A DNA stretch of 64,000 bases from contig JAFEBB010000024.1 of NCBI GenBank assembly GCA_018266075.1, positions 35,247 through 99,246 of the forward strand, written 5' to 3'. The DNA comes from Deltaproteobacteria bacterium. GTDB taxonomy: Bacteria > Myxococcota > Myxococcia > Myxococcales > SZAS-1. The notes beneath the pieces are model-generated. The model ran no database searches. It worked only from the letters and a program-made list of their open reading frames with translations, and was not told the DNA's origin. The translations under genes were made by a program, and so were the position numbers. Positions 46,395-55,553 of the stretch are shown piece after piece (position 1 is the first letter of the stretch; every line of letters begins with the position of its first letter).

Positions 46395-46450
46395 CGCTCC
46401 CCTTCCAACCCTCTCCACCCCAACCCCTTCCCCCGGGAGCATCGCTCCCT
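46395..46450. repeat. C-rich REP-like sequence
   Basis: A pyrimidine-rich string with CTCCCCTTCC, CCCTCTCCACCCC and CCCCTTCCCCCGGGAG, resembling the dispersed C-rich elements seen in many high-GC genomes and the one at 16024. It lies just upstream of the zinc-ribbon gene at 46473. The rest of the 296-base gap holds a possible terminator and no gene. Confidence 0.35.
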
Positions 46451-46472
46451 TTGACCGAGGTGCCGTAAGAGC

Positions 46473-46844
46473 ATGGATTGCCCACAGTGCAACGTGGAGA
46501 TGGAGGAACTCTCAGGCGATGACCTGACCCTCCAACGCTGCGGCAACTGCGAAGGGCTCTGGACGGACGTCGCCGAGCTGAACCGGATCCTCCTCCACAA
46601 CAACCTGCCAGGCCTCGAGTCCATGGGTGGTCGGCCCAACAACGACGAGCTGTCGCGCCAGTGTCCGAACGACCAGTGCGACATGATCGTCGTCGAGGGC
46701 GGCCCCAAGCACTCGCTGCGGTTCGAGACCTGCGAGGTCTGCAGCGGGATCTGGCTGGAGCCCGAGGGAGAGGTGAACAACGCCAAGGACGCCATCGGCG
46801 AGTTCATCGGCTTCTTCAAGCGGTTCCGGAACCACGCGGCGTAG
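46473..46844 (+). CDS. Tandem zf-TFIIB-type zinc-ribbon protein
   Basis: A 123-residue protein with two zf-TFIIB-like ribbons. The first comprises MDCPQC at 2-6 and RCGNCEGLW at about 22-30. The second comprises RQCPNDQC near 62-69 and TCEVCSGIWLEPEGE near 86-100. The C(G/S)xxxGxW signature after each second knuckle is typical of this family. Function unknown; relatives occur next to membrane or regulatory genes. It is not clearly in an operon: murA ends 296 bases upstream. Confidence 0.8.
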   Translation: MDCPQCNVEMEELSGDDLTLQRCGNCEGLWTDVAELNRILLHNNLPGLESMGGRPNNDELSRQCPNDQCDMIVVEGGPKHSLRFETCEVCSGIWLEPEGEVNNAKDAIGEFIGFFKRFRNHAA

Positions 46845-46925
46845 TCGAGCCACGCGGGCCTTTCCCGGATCCTGAAACTTGGTATCTCCTGCGCACGCCG
46901 CGAGTGCGCGGCGCGGGAGACTGCC

Positions 46926-48761
46926 GTGAGAAAGCTCGCTTTCATTGCGCTGCTCGCGCTCGCCGGCTGCCCCAAGCACGAGGAGGCGCCCGACGCGGGT
47001 GCCATCGCGCCGGGCGCGCCGGTGCCGACCACGGAGCAGGAGCCCAACGACGAGGCCGCCCACGCGCAGCAGCTCAAGGGCCCCGTCGATGTCACCGCGA
47101 GCCTCTCGGCTGCCGCAGGCAAGAAGGCCGACGAGGATTGGTACGCGCTCGATCCCGCGCTGGGACGCGTGACAGTGAAGGTCGATCCGGCGCCGCCGCT
47201 GGACGTGATCGTCGAAATCTACGACTCCGATGGCGTGAAGCGGCTCACCCAGGACGGCGCGGCGGGCGGCGGGTCCGAGGTGATCCACGGACTCGTGGTG
47301 GCGCGCGCGCCCAAGCTGCGCGTGCTCGGCAAGAAGGACGCGCTCGGCCCGTATCACCTCACGGTCGTCGCCGATGCGCCCGATGCGGCCACCGAGCAGG
47401 AGCCCAACAACCGCGCCGCCGACGCCACGCCGCTCGAGGCCGACAAGCCGCTCACCGGGTACATCTCGGACTCGACCGACGAGGACTGGTTCCAGATCTC
47501 CTTGCCGGGTCCCGATGGCGGCGAGGACGCGGGGCCGCTCGATGCGGGGCCGGTCGATGCAGGTGCGGCACCGACCATCGATGCCGGAACGGCCGAGCTC
47601 GATGCGGGCGTGATCGATGCGGGCGCGACAGACGCTGGAGCTGCCGCGGATGCGGGCCAGGTCGTCGACGCGGGCTCCACGCCTCCGCCTCCGCCGCCTC
47701 CGCCGATGCTCTTGCACCTCACCATCTCCGGCGTTCCCGGCGTGCGGCTCGAGGTGGACGTGGTGAACGCCGCGGGCGCGCCGCTGCTCTCGGCCAAGGG
47801 CAAGTCGCCGGGCGATGGCGTGGAGATCCGCAACGTGGCGCTGCGCGCGCCCGAGCGGGACTTCTATGTCGTCGTGAAGAGCGCGTGGGTGGGCGAGAAG
47901 AAAGAGGCCAAGCGCTCCGCGTCGGTCGACTCGCCGTACACGATCACCGCGCACCTCGAGCAGGCGCAGGGCGAGGTGGAGCTCGAGCCGAACGACGACG
48001 CCGCGCACGCCACGAGCATGGCCTGGGAAGGCAACACCGCGAGCATCGTGGGCTACCTCTCGCCGCGCGCCGACGTCGACGACTACGTGCTCCACAGCGA
48101 CAAGCCGGTCATCGCGCGCGCGGAGGTGAGCGGCGTGGAGCACCTCGATCTCGAGCTGTCGGTGCTGGGCGTGCCCGATGGCGGCAAGGAGACGACGCTG
48201 CTCACGGCCAACGACGGCGAGCTCAAGGAGCCGGAGGTGCTCACCAACCTCGCGTTCGGGCCGGGCGATCTGTACCTCCAGGTTCGCGGCGCGGCGCGCA
48301 AGGGCCCCGACGGCAAGTGGACCCGCGACAGCGAGAACGCGAAGGATCCGTACCGGCTGACGGTGACCGCCGCGCCCGACGACGGAACGAAGGAGCACGA
48401 GCCGAACAACACGCCCGAGACCGCGACGCCGCTCGCGCCCAACCAGACCCTGCGCGGGACGATCCATCCCAAGAAAGACGTCGACTTCTACCGGCTGGAT
48501 CTCACTTCACTCCCCGTGAAGACGACGATCAAGGCGAGCGTGACCGGCATCCTCAAGGTCGACGTGGCGCTCTACCTCTACCGGCAGAAGGAAGACGGCA
48601 CGCTCGCCATCGTGCAGACCAGCGATTCCGCCAAGGGCGACGCGCCCGAGAGCATCACCTACGCCGCCGAGCCGGGGCTCTACTTCCTGAAGGTCAAAGA
48701 CACGAAGGACCGCGAGTCGAACTTCGTGGACAGCTACGCGATCCGGGTGGAGCTGCAGTAG
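46926..48761 (+). CDS. Lipoprotein with four PPC-like domains and an Asp-Ala-Gly linker
   Basis: A 611-residue lipoprotein with a GTG start and GGGAG upstream; the lipobox is LLALAGC (Cys15). Four domains each open with an EPN(D/N) motif: EQEPNDEAAHA near 36, EQEPNNRAADA near 157, ELEPNDDAAHA near 350 and EHEPNNTPETA near 485. Each continues with DWY/DWF/DDY/DFY strands, characteristic of pre-peptidase C-terminal (PPC) beta-domains. Between domains 2 and 3 lies an (I/V/L)DAG repeat linker and an eight-proline tract (about 200-262). There is no catalytic domain, so it is probably an adhesive or binding surface protein. Confidence 0.83.
   Translation: MRKLAFIALLALAGCPKHEEAPDAGAIAPGAPVPTTEQEPNDEAAHAQQLKGPVDVTASLSAAAGKKADEDWYALDPALGRVTVKVDPAPPLDVIVEIYDSDGVKRLTQDGAAGGGSEVIHGLVVARAPKLRVLGKKDALGPYHLTVVADAPDAATEQEPNNRAADATPLEADKPLTGYISDSTDEDWFQISLPGPDGGEDAGPLDAGPVDAGAAPTIDAGTAELDAGVIDAGATDAGAAADAGQVVDAGSTPPPPPPPPMLLHLTISGVPGVRLEVDVVNAAGAPLLSAKGKSPGDGVEIRNVALRAPERDFYVVVKSAWVGEKKEAKRSASVDSPYTITAHLEQAQGEVELEPNDDAAHATSMAWEGNTASIVGYLSPRADVDDYVLHSDKPVIARAEVSGVEHLDLELSVLGVPDGGKETTLLTANDGELKEPEVLTNLAFGPGDLYLQVRGAARKGPDGKWTRDSENAKDPYRLTVTAAPDDGTKEHEPNNTPETATPLAPNQTLRGTIHPKKDVDFYRLDLTSLPVKTTIKASVTGILKVDVALYLYRQKEDGTLAIVQTSDSAKGDAPESITYAAEPGLYFLKVKDTKDRESNFVDSYAIRVELQ
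47520..47690 (+). repeat. Coding Asp-Ala-Gly repeat
   Basis: About ten GATGCGGG-type words encode (I/V/L/T)DAG units with 4-6 residue spacing, ending at a run of eight CC(G/T) proline codons. A similar DAG linker occurs in the lipoprotein at 52535. Confidence 0.7.
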
Positions 48762-48762
48762 C

Positions 48763-49374
48763 TCAGTCCTTCGTCCAGGTGCCGCCGCTCTCCACGCGCT
48801 TCTTGAACGAGCTGAGCACGTCCGGCAGATCGCGCTGGGTGAGGTAGTTCGCGAGGAACGCCGGAACCGCCGCGCCCGTGTCCGCCGAGACCGTGTAGTC
48901 GAGCAGCGTCTTGCCGCCGTCGAGCGCCACGAAGCTCCAGGTGCCCGTGGTGTCCTTGATGTCGTTCTTGTACGCCTTGTTGAGCGTCCAGCTCATCGCG
49001 TGCGCGCTCGGATCGAACACGAAGTTCATGCTGTAGCGGTACGTGGAGAACGCGACCTTGAGCTCCTGCACCACGGTCATGGTGGTGTCCTTGCGATCCA
49101 GGAAGGTCACCTTCTTCAGCCGCGGCATGTACAGCGGCGCGTCCTCGTACTTCTTGAGCGTGGCCAGGCACTGATCCGGCGTGGCGTTGATCAACGCCCA
49201 GGCGCGGCCTCGGCCCGCGTCCTTGCCGTCGGCCGTCTTGAACGTCTCCGTCTTCGAGACCACCTCGCCCTTGGAGATCCTGGTCCACTCGTCGGCGGTG
49301 AGGCCCGCGCTCTTCGCTGGGGCAGGCAGGTCCGAGAGCGCGACGGCGACGGTGAGCGCGAGCACGTGGATCAT
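48763..49374 (-). CDS. Exported START/SRPBCC-like protein
   Basis: A 203-residue protein beginning MIHVLALTVAVALSDLPAPAKSA, a probable signal peptide. The body fits the START/polyketide-cyclase (SRPBCC) fold: an N-terminal strand-helix (GRAWALINATPDQCLATLKKYED), then MPRLKKVTFLDRKDTTMTV and YRYSMNFVFD strands, and a long C-terminal helix (FLANYLTQRDLPDVLSSFKKRV). Such exported versions usually bind hydrophobic ligands. It converges with the PPC lipoprotein gene, and 261 bases separate it from the divergent kinase gene at 49636. Confidence 0.78.
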   Translation of the reverse strand: MIHVLALTVAVALSDLPAPAKSAGLTADEWTRISKGEVVSKTETFKTADGKDAGRGRAWALINATPDQCLATLKKYEDAPLYMPRLKKVTFLDRKDTTMTVVQELKVAFSTYRYSMNFVFDPSAHAMSWTLNKAYKNDIKDTTGTWSFVALDGGKTLLDYTVSADTGAAVPAFLANYLTQRDLPDVLSSFKKRVESGGTWTKD

Positions 49375-49635
49375 GCGTCGACTCTTTCGCCCACTTTGGC
49401 GAGCGTCAAGCGCGGCACATCGCATCGAACTCCCCGGACCTGCGAGAAATCGAGGAAAGTTGATTGGGTGTCCGCGACGGCCTCAAGACCTTGATCGGCG
49501 TGCGGACGGCTGGAAAAATCCCGCGTGGAGCGGTGGGCTCGGCCGCGCTGCGGCTTGAGTATCGATTCCAAATGACGTCTGCGCCTCACGAGCTCTCTTC
49601 GAGCTCGCGCGCGCCTGGCATGCGAGGTCCTCGAG

Positions 49636-51840
49636 GTGGTTCCGCAGACCTGGCAACGCGCCGAGAAGGTGGAGCTCACAAGGCTCCTCAGCGCCAACGC
49701 GCTCACCGAGATCTTCGAGGGCCGCTTCGCCAACCGGGCGGTGCTCGCCCACGTGATCACGTCGGTGCTCAACGCGGACGAGCGCGCCATTCAGACACTC
49801 CTCGCCTGGGCGAGCGCGCTGCGTCGAGTCCAACATCCGGCGCTGCTCCAGCTCGAGGGCGTGGGCCTCGCGTCCGACAACCGCCCGGTGCTCGCCTACG
49901 CCTTCGTGCCCGGCGCAGACCTGGCCACGCTCGCGCGCGGGCAGCGGGGCCTCCCGCCCGCGCAGGTCGTGGCGACGCTGCGGCCCATCTGCGAGGCCCT
50001 CGATGTGCTCCACGATCAGGGCCTCATCCACGGTGCGCTGCGAGCAGCCAGCGTCTGGATCGCAAGTGACGGCCCTGGCACACCGCGACTTGGCCATTTG
50101 GGGCTCGAGGCGCTTCTGCCCAAGCCCGACGTCCGCCAAACCCAGAACGGCCCACCCCCTGGCGTCGGTTGCGCCGCGCCTGAGGTCATCGACGGCTGCC
50201 CCGCCGACGCGCGCAGCGACGTCTACCTGCTGGGCACGGTTCTCTACGAGGCGCTCACGGGCGAGGTCCTCTTCGGCGAGGGCACCAACCAGCAGCAGCT
50301 CCTCGCGCACCTGACGGCCGAGCCGCCGCCGCTGCCCGAGCGCGCCAGGCACCTGGAGGCGGTGGTCCGCCGCTGCCTGGCCAAGGCGCCCGGCGCCCGG
50401 TTCGCGACCATGGCTGAAGTTTCCGAGGCCCTCCAACAGGCGCATGATGGGCGCGGCATGGAAGCGAACGCGGCGAAGTCGGCGACCAAGGTCGGCGACG
50501 TGCTCGGGACCTACGAGCTGGTGGACGAGCTCGGCCAAGGCTCCATGGGCCACGTCTTCCTCGCCAAGCACACCAAGCTCGGCCGGCAGGTGGCGATCAA
50601 GGTCCTGCGGCCCGAGCACGCCCAGAACGATGAGCTGGTGCGGCGCTTCTTCCAGGAAGCGCAGGCCGTCAACCAGATCAACCACGAGCACATCGTGCAG
50701 ATCCTGGACTTCGCCCAGGAGCCGGCGGCGAGCGGCGGCCGCGTGTACTGCGTGATGGAGCTGCTCACCGGCGCGAGCCTCACCCAGGTGCTCAAGGCCG
50801 GGCCCATCCCGCTCTCGCGGCTCCTCCCGCTCGTGGCGCAGGTGGCGCGCGCGCTGGACGCGGCGCACCAGCGCGGCGTGGTCCACCGCGACATCAAGCC
50901 GGACAACATCTTCGTGATGCAGAAGCCCGATGGCCGCAGCCTGGCCAAGGTGCTCGACTTCGGCGTGGCGAAGTCGACGGGCACGCAGGTCACCATCACC
51001 CAGTCGGGAACGGTGGTCGGTACGCCCACGTACATGTCGCCGGAGCAGGCCGCCTCGCTCGAGGTGGATCACCGCTCCGACATCTACGCGCTGGGCACCG
51101 TGCTCTACGAGGCGCTGGCGGGCGCTCCACCGTTCACCAGCCAGGCCTTCGGGCAGCTGGTGGTGCAGATCATCACCCACAAGCCGCCTCCGCTGGAGTC
51201 CGTCACCCCAGGAGGAGAGCCTATCCCCGAGGGGCTCAGCACCCTGGTCGCGCGCTGCCTGGAGAAAGAAGCCGAGGCGCGGCCTCAGACCATGGGCGAG
51301 GTGGCCGTGGTTCTGGAGAGCCTGTCCCGCGACGCCTCGGCGGGGCCGCCAACGCCGCGCAAGGCGGGCCGGACGCCGCTCATGTTGGGTGGACTGGGCG
51401 CGGTCGCGGCGATTGGGCTGGGCGCGTTCTTCCTGCTCAAGCCGCCCCCGACGCCCGTCGCCGCCCCTGCGCCTGCGCCGGTCGTCGCCGCCCCTGCGAT
51501 GCCGGTGGTCGCTCCGCCCGCGCCCGCGCCGGCGCCCGTGCAGTGGAAGCTCGCGTCGTCGCCGCCCGGCGCCCAGGTGGTGCGCGCCGACACCGGCGAG
51601 GTGCTCGGGGTGACACCGCTGGAGAAGACCGTCCCCGCGACGGGCACGGCGGTGACGCTCAAGCTCTCTTTGCCGGGTTACGAGCCCGCCGAGCGCTCGG
51701 TCCGCGCCGACGCCGACACCTCTCTCGAGGTGGCCCTCACGCCCTTGCCCAAGCGCGAGGAGGCCGCCCCCAAGCCCAAGCCCAAGCGCGTCCGAAAGCC
51801 GGTGAGCGACGATGGCACGGTCGATCCCTTTGCCAACTAG
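49636..51840 (+). CDS. Tandem pseudokinase-kinase Ser/Thr protein kinase with PEGA domain
   Basis: A 734-residue protein with a GTG start. Residues about 12-268 have kinase layout but no catalytic residues: the HRD loop reads IHGALRAASVWI (131-142), DFG reads LGHLG, and the VAIK lysine is missing (VLAHVI). However, the APE (181-183), SDVYLLGTVLYEALTG and a terminal Arg remain. Residues about 290-560 form a complete kinase with GQGSMGHVF, Lys322, HRDIKPDN (418-425) and DFG (441-443). A membrane span (about 574-592), an Ala/Pro linker and a PEGA domain (SSPPGAQVVR) follow. It is the first gene of a three-gene operon with a TPR protein and a Cys-rich lipoprotein. Confidence 0.92.
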   Translation: MVPQTWQRAEKVELTRLLSANALTEIFEGRFANRAVLAHVITSVLNADERAIQTLLAWASALRRVQHPALLQLEGVGLASDNRPVLAYAFVPGADLATLARGQRGLPPAQVVATLRPICEALDVLHDQGLIHGALRAASVWIASDGPGTPRLGHLGLEALLPKPDVRQTQNGPPPGVGCAAPEVIDGCPADARSDVYLLGTVLYEALTGEVLFGEGTNQQQLLAHLTAEPPPLPERARHLEAVVRRCLAKAPGARFATMAEVSEALQQAHDGRGMEANAAKSATKVGDVLGTYELVDELGQGSMGHVFLAKHTKLGRQVAIKVLRPEHAQNDELVRRFFQEAQAVNQINHEHIVQILDFAQEPAASGGRVYCVMELLTGASLTQVLKAGPIPLSRLLPLVAQVARALDAAHQRGVVHRDIKPDNIFVMQKPDGRSLAKVLDFGVAKSTGTQVTITQSGTVVGTPTYMSPEQAASLEVDHRSDIYALGTVLYEALAGAPPFTSQAFGQLVVQIITHKPPPLESVTPGGEPIPEGLSTLVARCLEKEAEARPQTMGEVAVVLESLSRDASAGPPTPRKAGRTPLMLGGLGAVAAIGLGAFFLLKPPPTPVAAPAPAPVVAAPAMPVVAPPAPAPAPVQWKLASSPPGAQVVRADTGEVLGVTPLEKTVPATGTAVTLKLSLPGYEPAERSVRADADTSLEVALTPLPKREEAAPKPKPKRVRKPVSDDGTVDPFAN

Positions 51841-52531
51841 GCGCGTCCTCTGGGTGCTGCCTCTCGCGGCGATGCTCTCGCTGCCTCCGGTGGCGCGCGC
51901 GGAAAAGGCGGAAACCCAGGCCAAGGCGCTCTTCAAGGCCGCCCAGAAGGCATACGACCTGGGCAACTTCGACGAGGCGCTGAAGGACTACACCGCCGCG
52001 TACGACGCCAAGCCGCTGCCGGGCTTCCTCTTCAACATCGCCCAGTGCCACCGCCAGCGCGGCGAGTACGAGCGCGCGGCCTTCTTCTACAAGCGCTTCC
52101 TGGACACGGCGCCCAAGGCCGCCGCGGCGGAGACGGCCCAGAAGCTGCTCGCCGAGGTGCAGGCCAAGCAGGCGGAGCTCGACAAGCAGAAGCAGGCCGA
52201 GGCCGACGCCAAGCGCCAGAAGGATCTCGACGAGTCTCGGGCCGCGGCCGCGCGCGCCGAGGCCGACGCGGCCACCAAGCGGCAGGCCGCGCTCCAGGCC
52301 CAGCAGAGCTTCGACGCGCGCAAGGCCGCCGAGGCCCGCGCGTCGCACCCGGGCAATGGGCTCGCGGCGAGCGCGCCGACGGCAGCGGTCGAAGAGTCGC
52401 CGCCGGCGTACAAGCGCTGGTGGTTCTGGACCGGCATCGGCGCGGCCGTCGTCGCCGGCTGCGCCACCGCCTATGTGGTCACCCTCCCTCGCGCGCCGGA
52501 CGGCTCGCTCGGCACCATCAACGCCCGCTGA
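51812..52531 (+). CDS. Exported TPR/coiled-coil protein with C-terminal membrane span
   Basis: A 239-residue protein overlapping the kinase gene by 29 bases. The signal peptide ends near VARA (residue 30). Two TPR units follow (NFDEALKDYTAAYDAKPLPGFLFNIAQC...RGEYERAAFFYKRF, in separate helices), then an Ala/Lys/Gln-rich coiled coil (about 110-190). A C-terminal membrane span (FWTGIGAAVVAGCATAYVVTL) is next. This architecture recurs beside myxobacterial Ser/Thr kinases with PEGA domains, so it is probably their envelope partner (inference). Confidence 0.82.
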   Translation: MARSIPLPTRRVLWVLPLAAMLSLPPVARAEKAETQAKALFKAAQKAYDLGNFDEALKDYTAAYDAKPLPGFLFNIAQCHRQRGEYERAAFFYKRFLDTAPKAAAAETAQKLLAEVQAKQAELDKQKQAEADAKRQKDLDESRAAAARAEADAATKRQAALQAQQSFDARKAAEARASHPGNGLAASAPTAAVEESPPAYKRWWFWTGIGAAVVAGCATAYVVTLPRAPDGSLGTINAR

Positions 52532-52534
52532 TCC

Positions 52535-53935
52535 ATGAACCGCTCTGTGCTCCGACAGCTCGCGTTCGTCGCTGCCGCGCTCGCGCTGGTGAGCTGCAAC
52601 AGGCTGCCCGGCCGCGACACGCTGCTCACCGTGAAGGTGGACTTCTCGGGCAACGTCGATCAGCTCGAGTTCACCGGCGACGCCCCCAACCGGCACGTCT
52701 TCGGCCCCACCGCGCGGCCCGATCCGGCGGGCACCGCTCTGACTTCGCCGCAGACGGTGCTCGTGCAGCTCCCGGGGGATCTCGACGGGCTGGACTTGAC
52801 GGTGAACGTGCGCGGGCTCTGGCACGGTGAGCCGGTGGCGCTGGGCTCGGGGGTGCAGCACGTGACGAGCGGGACGGCGATGACGCTCGAGCTCGGGCTG
52901 AAGCCGTTCGCGAGCGATGGCGGCAGCGTCGACGCGGGCCCAACGGATGCCGGTCCCACCGATGCCGGTCCCACCGATGCCGGACCTGCGGATGCCGGTG
53001 AAGACGCCGGATTCGACGGCGGCTCGGACGCTGGACTCGACGCCGGGGTCGATGCGGGAGAAGACGCCGGGTTCGATGGGGGTGACGATGCGGGATGCAC
53101 CGGCTGCACCGGCTGCTGCAACAGCGGCACCTGCGTCACGTCCGCCTTCCCGGTCTGCGGCGTGAGCGGTGATGCGTGCACCGCCTGCAATGCCATGACC
53201 GCAGACGGCTGCGATGCCGGGACCTGCGCCTGCGGCGCCGGGCCGGCATGCGGGAGCGGCGCGTACTGCGACGGAGGCGCATGCATCCACGCGTGCAATC
53301 CCCTCACCTGCCCGAACGGCTGCTGCACCGCGCTGGACACCTGCGACACCTCGGGCTCCTCGTCCGCGTGTGGCGTCCACGGCATTGCTTGCGCGACCTG
53401 CGAAGATGGCGGCGCCTGCAGCGGTGGCGTCTGCGCACACTGCCAGGCCACCTGCGGTTGGTGCTGCAACGGCGAATCCTGTGAGCCACCGTCGACATCG
53501 GCGTGCGGCGCCACCCCCGGCGCCGTCTGCGACGCGTGCGATCCCTTCACGGCCGATCAGTGCACGACCACCGGTTGCTCCTGCGCCGGCTCGACGCCCT
53601 GCACCGGGGCCACGCACTGCGTGGCCGGAGTGGGGTGCCAGTGCGACAGCGTGACCTGCCCCAATGGCTGCTGCGACGCGAATGGTGCCTGCAAGAACGG
53701 CACGACCAACGCGGTTTGCGGCATGGGCGGCAACGCCTGTCAGCCGTGCACGGCCCCCGCGAAATGTGTCAGCCAGGCCTGTTTCACGTGCGACGCCACG
53801 ACCTGCGCCGGCTGCTGCGACAGCAACGGCGTGTGCAACCCGGGCGATCAAAAGGCTGCGTGCGGGCTGGGCGGCAACGCCTGCTCCAAGTGCAACGGCA
53901 GCCACAGCTGCACCGACGCGGGAACCTGCGCTTAG
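52535..53935 (+). CDS. Cysteine-rich lipoprotein with Asp-Ala-Gly linker
   Basis: A 466-residue lipoprotein starting 3 bases after the TPR gene stop. The lipobox is ALALVSC (about Cys21). Residues 25-125 form a beta-rich head. An acidic linker of PTDAG and EDAGFDGG units follows (about 130-190). Then about 280 residues are packed with cysteines in CCxxxxC, CPNGCC and CGxxGxxCxxC patterns, probably five or six disulphide modules. It is the third gene of the kinase operon, so it may be an output or ligand-binding surface partner of that kinase. Its stop overlaps the FHA gene stop on the other strand. Confidence 0.82.
   Translation: MNRSVLRQLAFVAAALALVSCNRLPGRDTLLTVKVDFSGNVDQLEFTGDAPNRHVFGPTARPDPAGTALTSPQTVLVQLPGDLDGLDLTVNVRGLWHGEPVALGSGVQHVTSGTAMTLELGLKPFASDGGSVDAGPTDAGPTDAGPTDAGPADAGEDAGFDGGSDAGLDAGVDAGEDAGFDGGDDAGCTGCTGCCNSGTCVTSAFPVCGVSGDACTACNAMTADGCDAGTCACGAGPACGSGAYCDGGACIHACNPLTCPNGCCTALDTCDTSGSSSACGVHGIACATCEDGGACSGGVCAHCQATCGWCCNGESCEPPSTSACGATPGAVCDACDPFTADQCTTTGCSCAGSTPCTGATHCVAGVGCQCDSVTCPNGCCDANGACKNGTTNAVCGMGGNACQPCTAPAKCVSQACFTCDATTCAGCCDSNGVCNPGDQKAACGLGGNACSKCNGSHSCTDAGTCA
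52925..53095 (+). repeat. Coding 15-bp tandem repeats (PTDAG linker)
   Basis: Near-perfect 15-bp units (GATGCCGGTCCCACC) repeat three times around 52947-52990. More divergent GACGCCGG words follow. This is a likely length-variable segment of the linker. Confidence 0.7.
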
Positions 53936-54447
53936 ATCGACTTGAGCTTGGCGGCCTCGGCCTCGATGCGCTCGGTGAACGGCTTCGCGTCGAGGAAGGT
54001 CAGCTCGGCGTCGCCGAGCTTGATCGTGTTCCCCGACGAGAGCGGACTCCACACGTTGGGGGCGAGGAGCTTGCCGTTGAGGTGGCACGCCTTCGTCTCC
54101 GAGCACGACTTCACTCGCCACGCCTCGGCCTGACGCTCGAGCTCCAGGTGCTTTCGGGACACCGTGGCGTCGGGGATGACGATGTCGTTCTCCGGCGCGC
54201 GGCCCACGGCGAGCGCCGGGCGCCGGGCGTCGAGGATGAGCTCGAAACAGAGCGCGTCACCCTTGCTGGGCTTGGCCTCGCCGGCGGGCGTGGGCAGCCG
54301 CGTCACGCTCGCGGCGCTGTCCGTCGACGGCGCGCGCCACGCTCCCGGCTCCCAGACCAGCCAGGGGTTGGGATACCGATCCTGAAATTTGGCCTTGAGC
54401 GCGAGCTTCTGGCGCACCAGCAGCGAGCTCATGAAGGCGCGGACCAT
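53932..54447 (-). CDS. FHA-domain protein
   Basis: A 171-residue protein. The ATG at 54447 has GGGGGAGGA immediately upstream, better than any earlier in-frame start. The forkhead-associated domain covers about residues 60-150: the phosphothreonine-contact motifs AVGRAPENDIVIPDATVSRKHL (GR, then SRKH) and the later GKLLAP/GNTIKLGDAEL strands are intact. FHA domains bind phosphothreonine, so it is a plausible target or adaptor of the adjacent Ser/Thr kinase operon, with which it converges. The first 55 residues are unassigned. Confidence 0.87.
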   Translation of the reverse strand: MVRAFMSSLLVRQKLALKAKFQDRYPNPWLVWEPGAWRAPSTDSAASVTRLPTPAGEAKPSKGDALCFELILDARRPALAVGRAPENDIVIPDATVSRKHLELERQAEAWRVKSCSETKACHLNGKLLAPNVWSPLSSGNTIKLGDAELTFLDAKPFTERIEAEAAKLKSI

Positions 54448-54736
54448 GTCCTCCCCCGGACAGCGCACACCTCTTGACACATTGCCACGGCGTCTGCTCG
54501 CGCGAAAGCGAGTCATCTTCCCGCTCACCCAGTGACCACCGCGAAGCGCCACCGCGCGACCCGCGACGAGTAGCGTCGACGACCCGATTCCACTGGCAGT
54601 CCGGGTGCTCCTCACATCAGATCGCCCTCTGCTTTCGCCAATTTGGATGCGACCCGGGAACTCCCGTGGCCGCGCGGCCAGGTGTCCGAGGGCGGGGGGC
54701 TTCCTGCCCACTCGGGGACCTCCCTATGCTCAGCAG

Positions 54737-55333
54737 ATGCCCGTCGGTTCCGGAGCGAGGAAGAAACCGCTGACCGCGAACGACGAGCAGGATCTCAGTT
54801 CGATTTCACGCTTCCTGGATGGTGACCCGAGCGGCTTCGAAGAGCTCGTCCGGCGCCACTCACCGGGCGTGAACGCGTTCTGCGCGCGAGCCGTGGGGAC
54901 CGCGGTGGGCGAGGAGCTCGCTCAGGAGGCGTTCGCGCGCGCATACCGCGCGTTGCGTGACTCCGACAGCGTGGTGCACTTCCGTCACTGGGTGTACCGG
55001 GTGGCGCAGAACCTCTGCCGCGACGAGCTCAAGTCAAACCGGCCTCGAGAGTCCACGCACGCGAGTCTGGACGCCTGCGAGCAGTCCATCAGCGCGGAGC
55101 CGCAGCCCCATGAGCGCGCGAGCTTCCGACAGGTGCTCAGCGCCCTCGGGAAGGCCCTCGATCAGCTGGAACCCATGTACCGCGAGCCGTTCGTGCTCTG
55201 GCATGTCGAACACGTGCCCTACACGGCCATGGCCGAGATCCTGGGTGGCGACGTCGGTCTCATGAAGGTTCGCGTGCACCGCGCGCGCGAACGGCTGCGC
55301 GAGATGCTGGGGCCGATGCTGGACGAGGATTAA
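54737..55333 (+). CDS. ECF-type RNA polymerase sigma factor
   Basis: A 198-residue sigma factor. Region 2 spans about residues 27-95 (GFEELVRRHSPGVNAFC, EELAQEAFARAYRAL, FRHWVYRVAQNLCRDEL). Region 4 spans about 133-190 (LEPMYREPFVLWHVEHVPYTAMAEIL, KVRVHRARERLREML). The ATG at 54737 is preferred; the frame is open 44 codons further but without family sequence. No anti-sigma gene follows: the next 220 bases are non-coding and converge on a lipoprotein gene. Its signal is therefore unknown. It is divergent from the FHA gene across 289 bases. Confidence 0.9.
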   Translation: MPVGSGARKKPLTANDEQDLSSISRFLDGDPSGFEELVRRHSPGVNAFCARAVGTAVGEELAQEAFARAYRALRDSDSVVHFRHWVYRVAQNLCRDELKSNRPRESTHASLDACEQSISAEPQPHERASFRQVLSALGKALDQLEPMYREPFVLWHVEHVPYTAMAEILGGDVGLMKVRVHRARERLREMLGPMLDED

Positions 55334-55553
55334 CGGGTGACACCGCTTACCTCGGGGACGGAGTGCCCCCCGGCTCTAGAGCCCTGGTGCACGGCTGGTT
55401 CCCGTCTCCAGGCCACTCGTGGCGTGAGCCGCGGGGTCGCTCTCTCGCACGCCACGGCGTCCCCGCCACTGGCAGCGACGCGCGCGGCGCCCCGCCTCCA
55501 GGCCGGAGGCGAGGCGCCGCGGGTCCATCCGACCTCTCAGCCCGGTTGGCTCG

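Noticed and set aside
54474..54502. Exact TTGACA -35 box between the FHA and sigma factor genes
   Set aside because: No acceptable -10 element lies 16-19 bases downstream on that strand.
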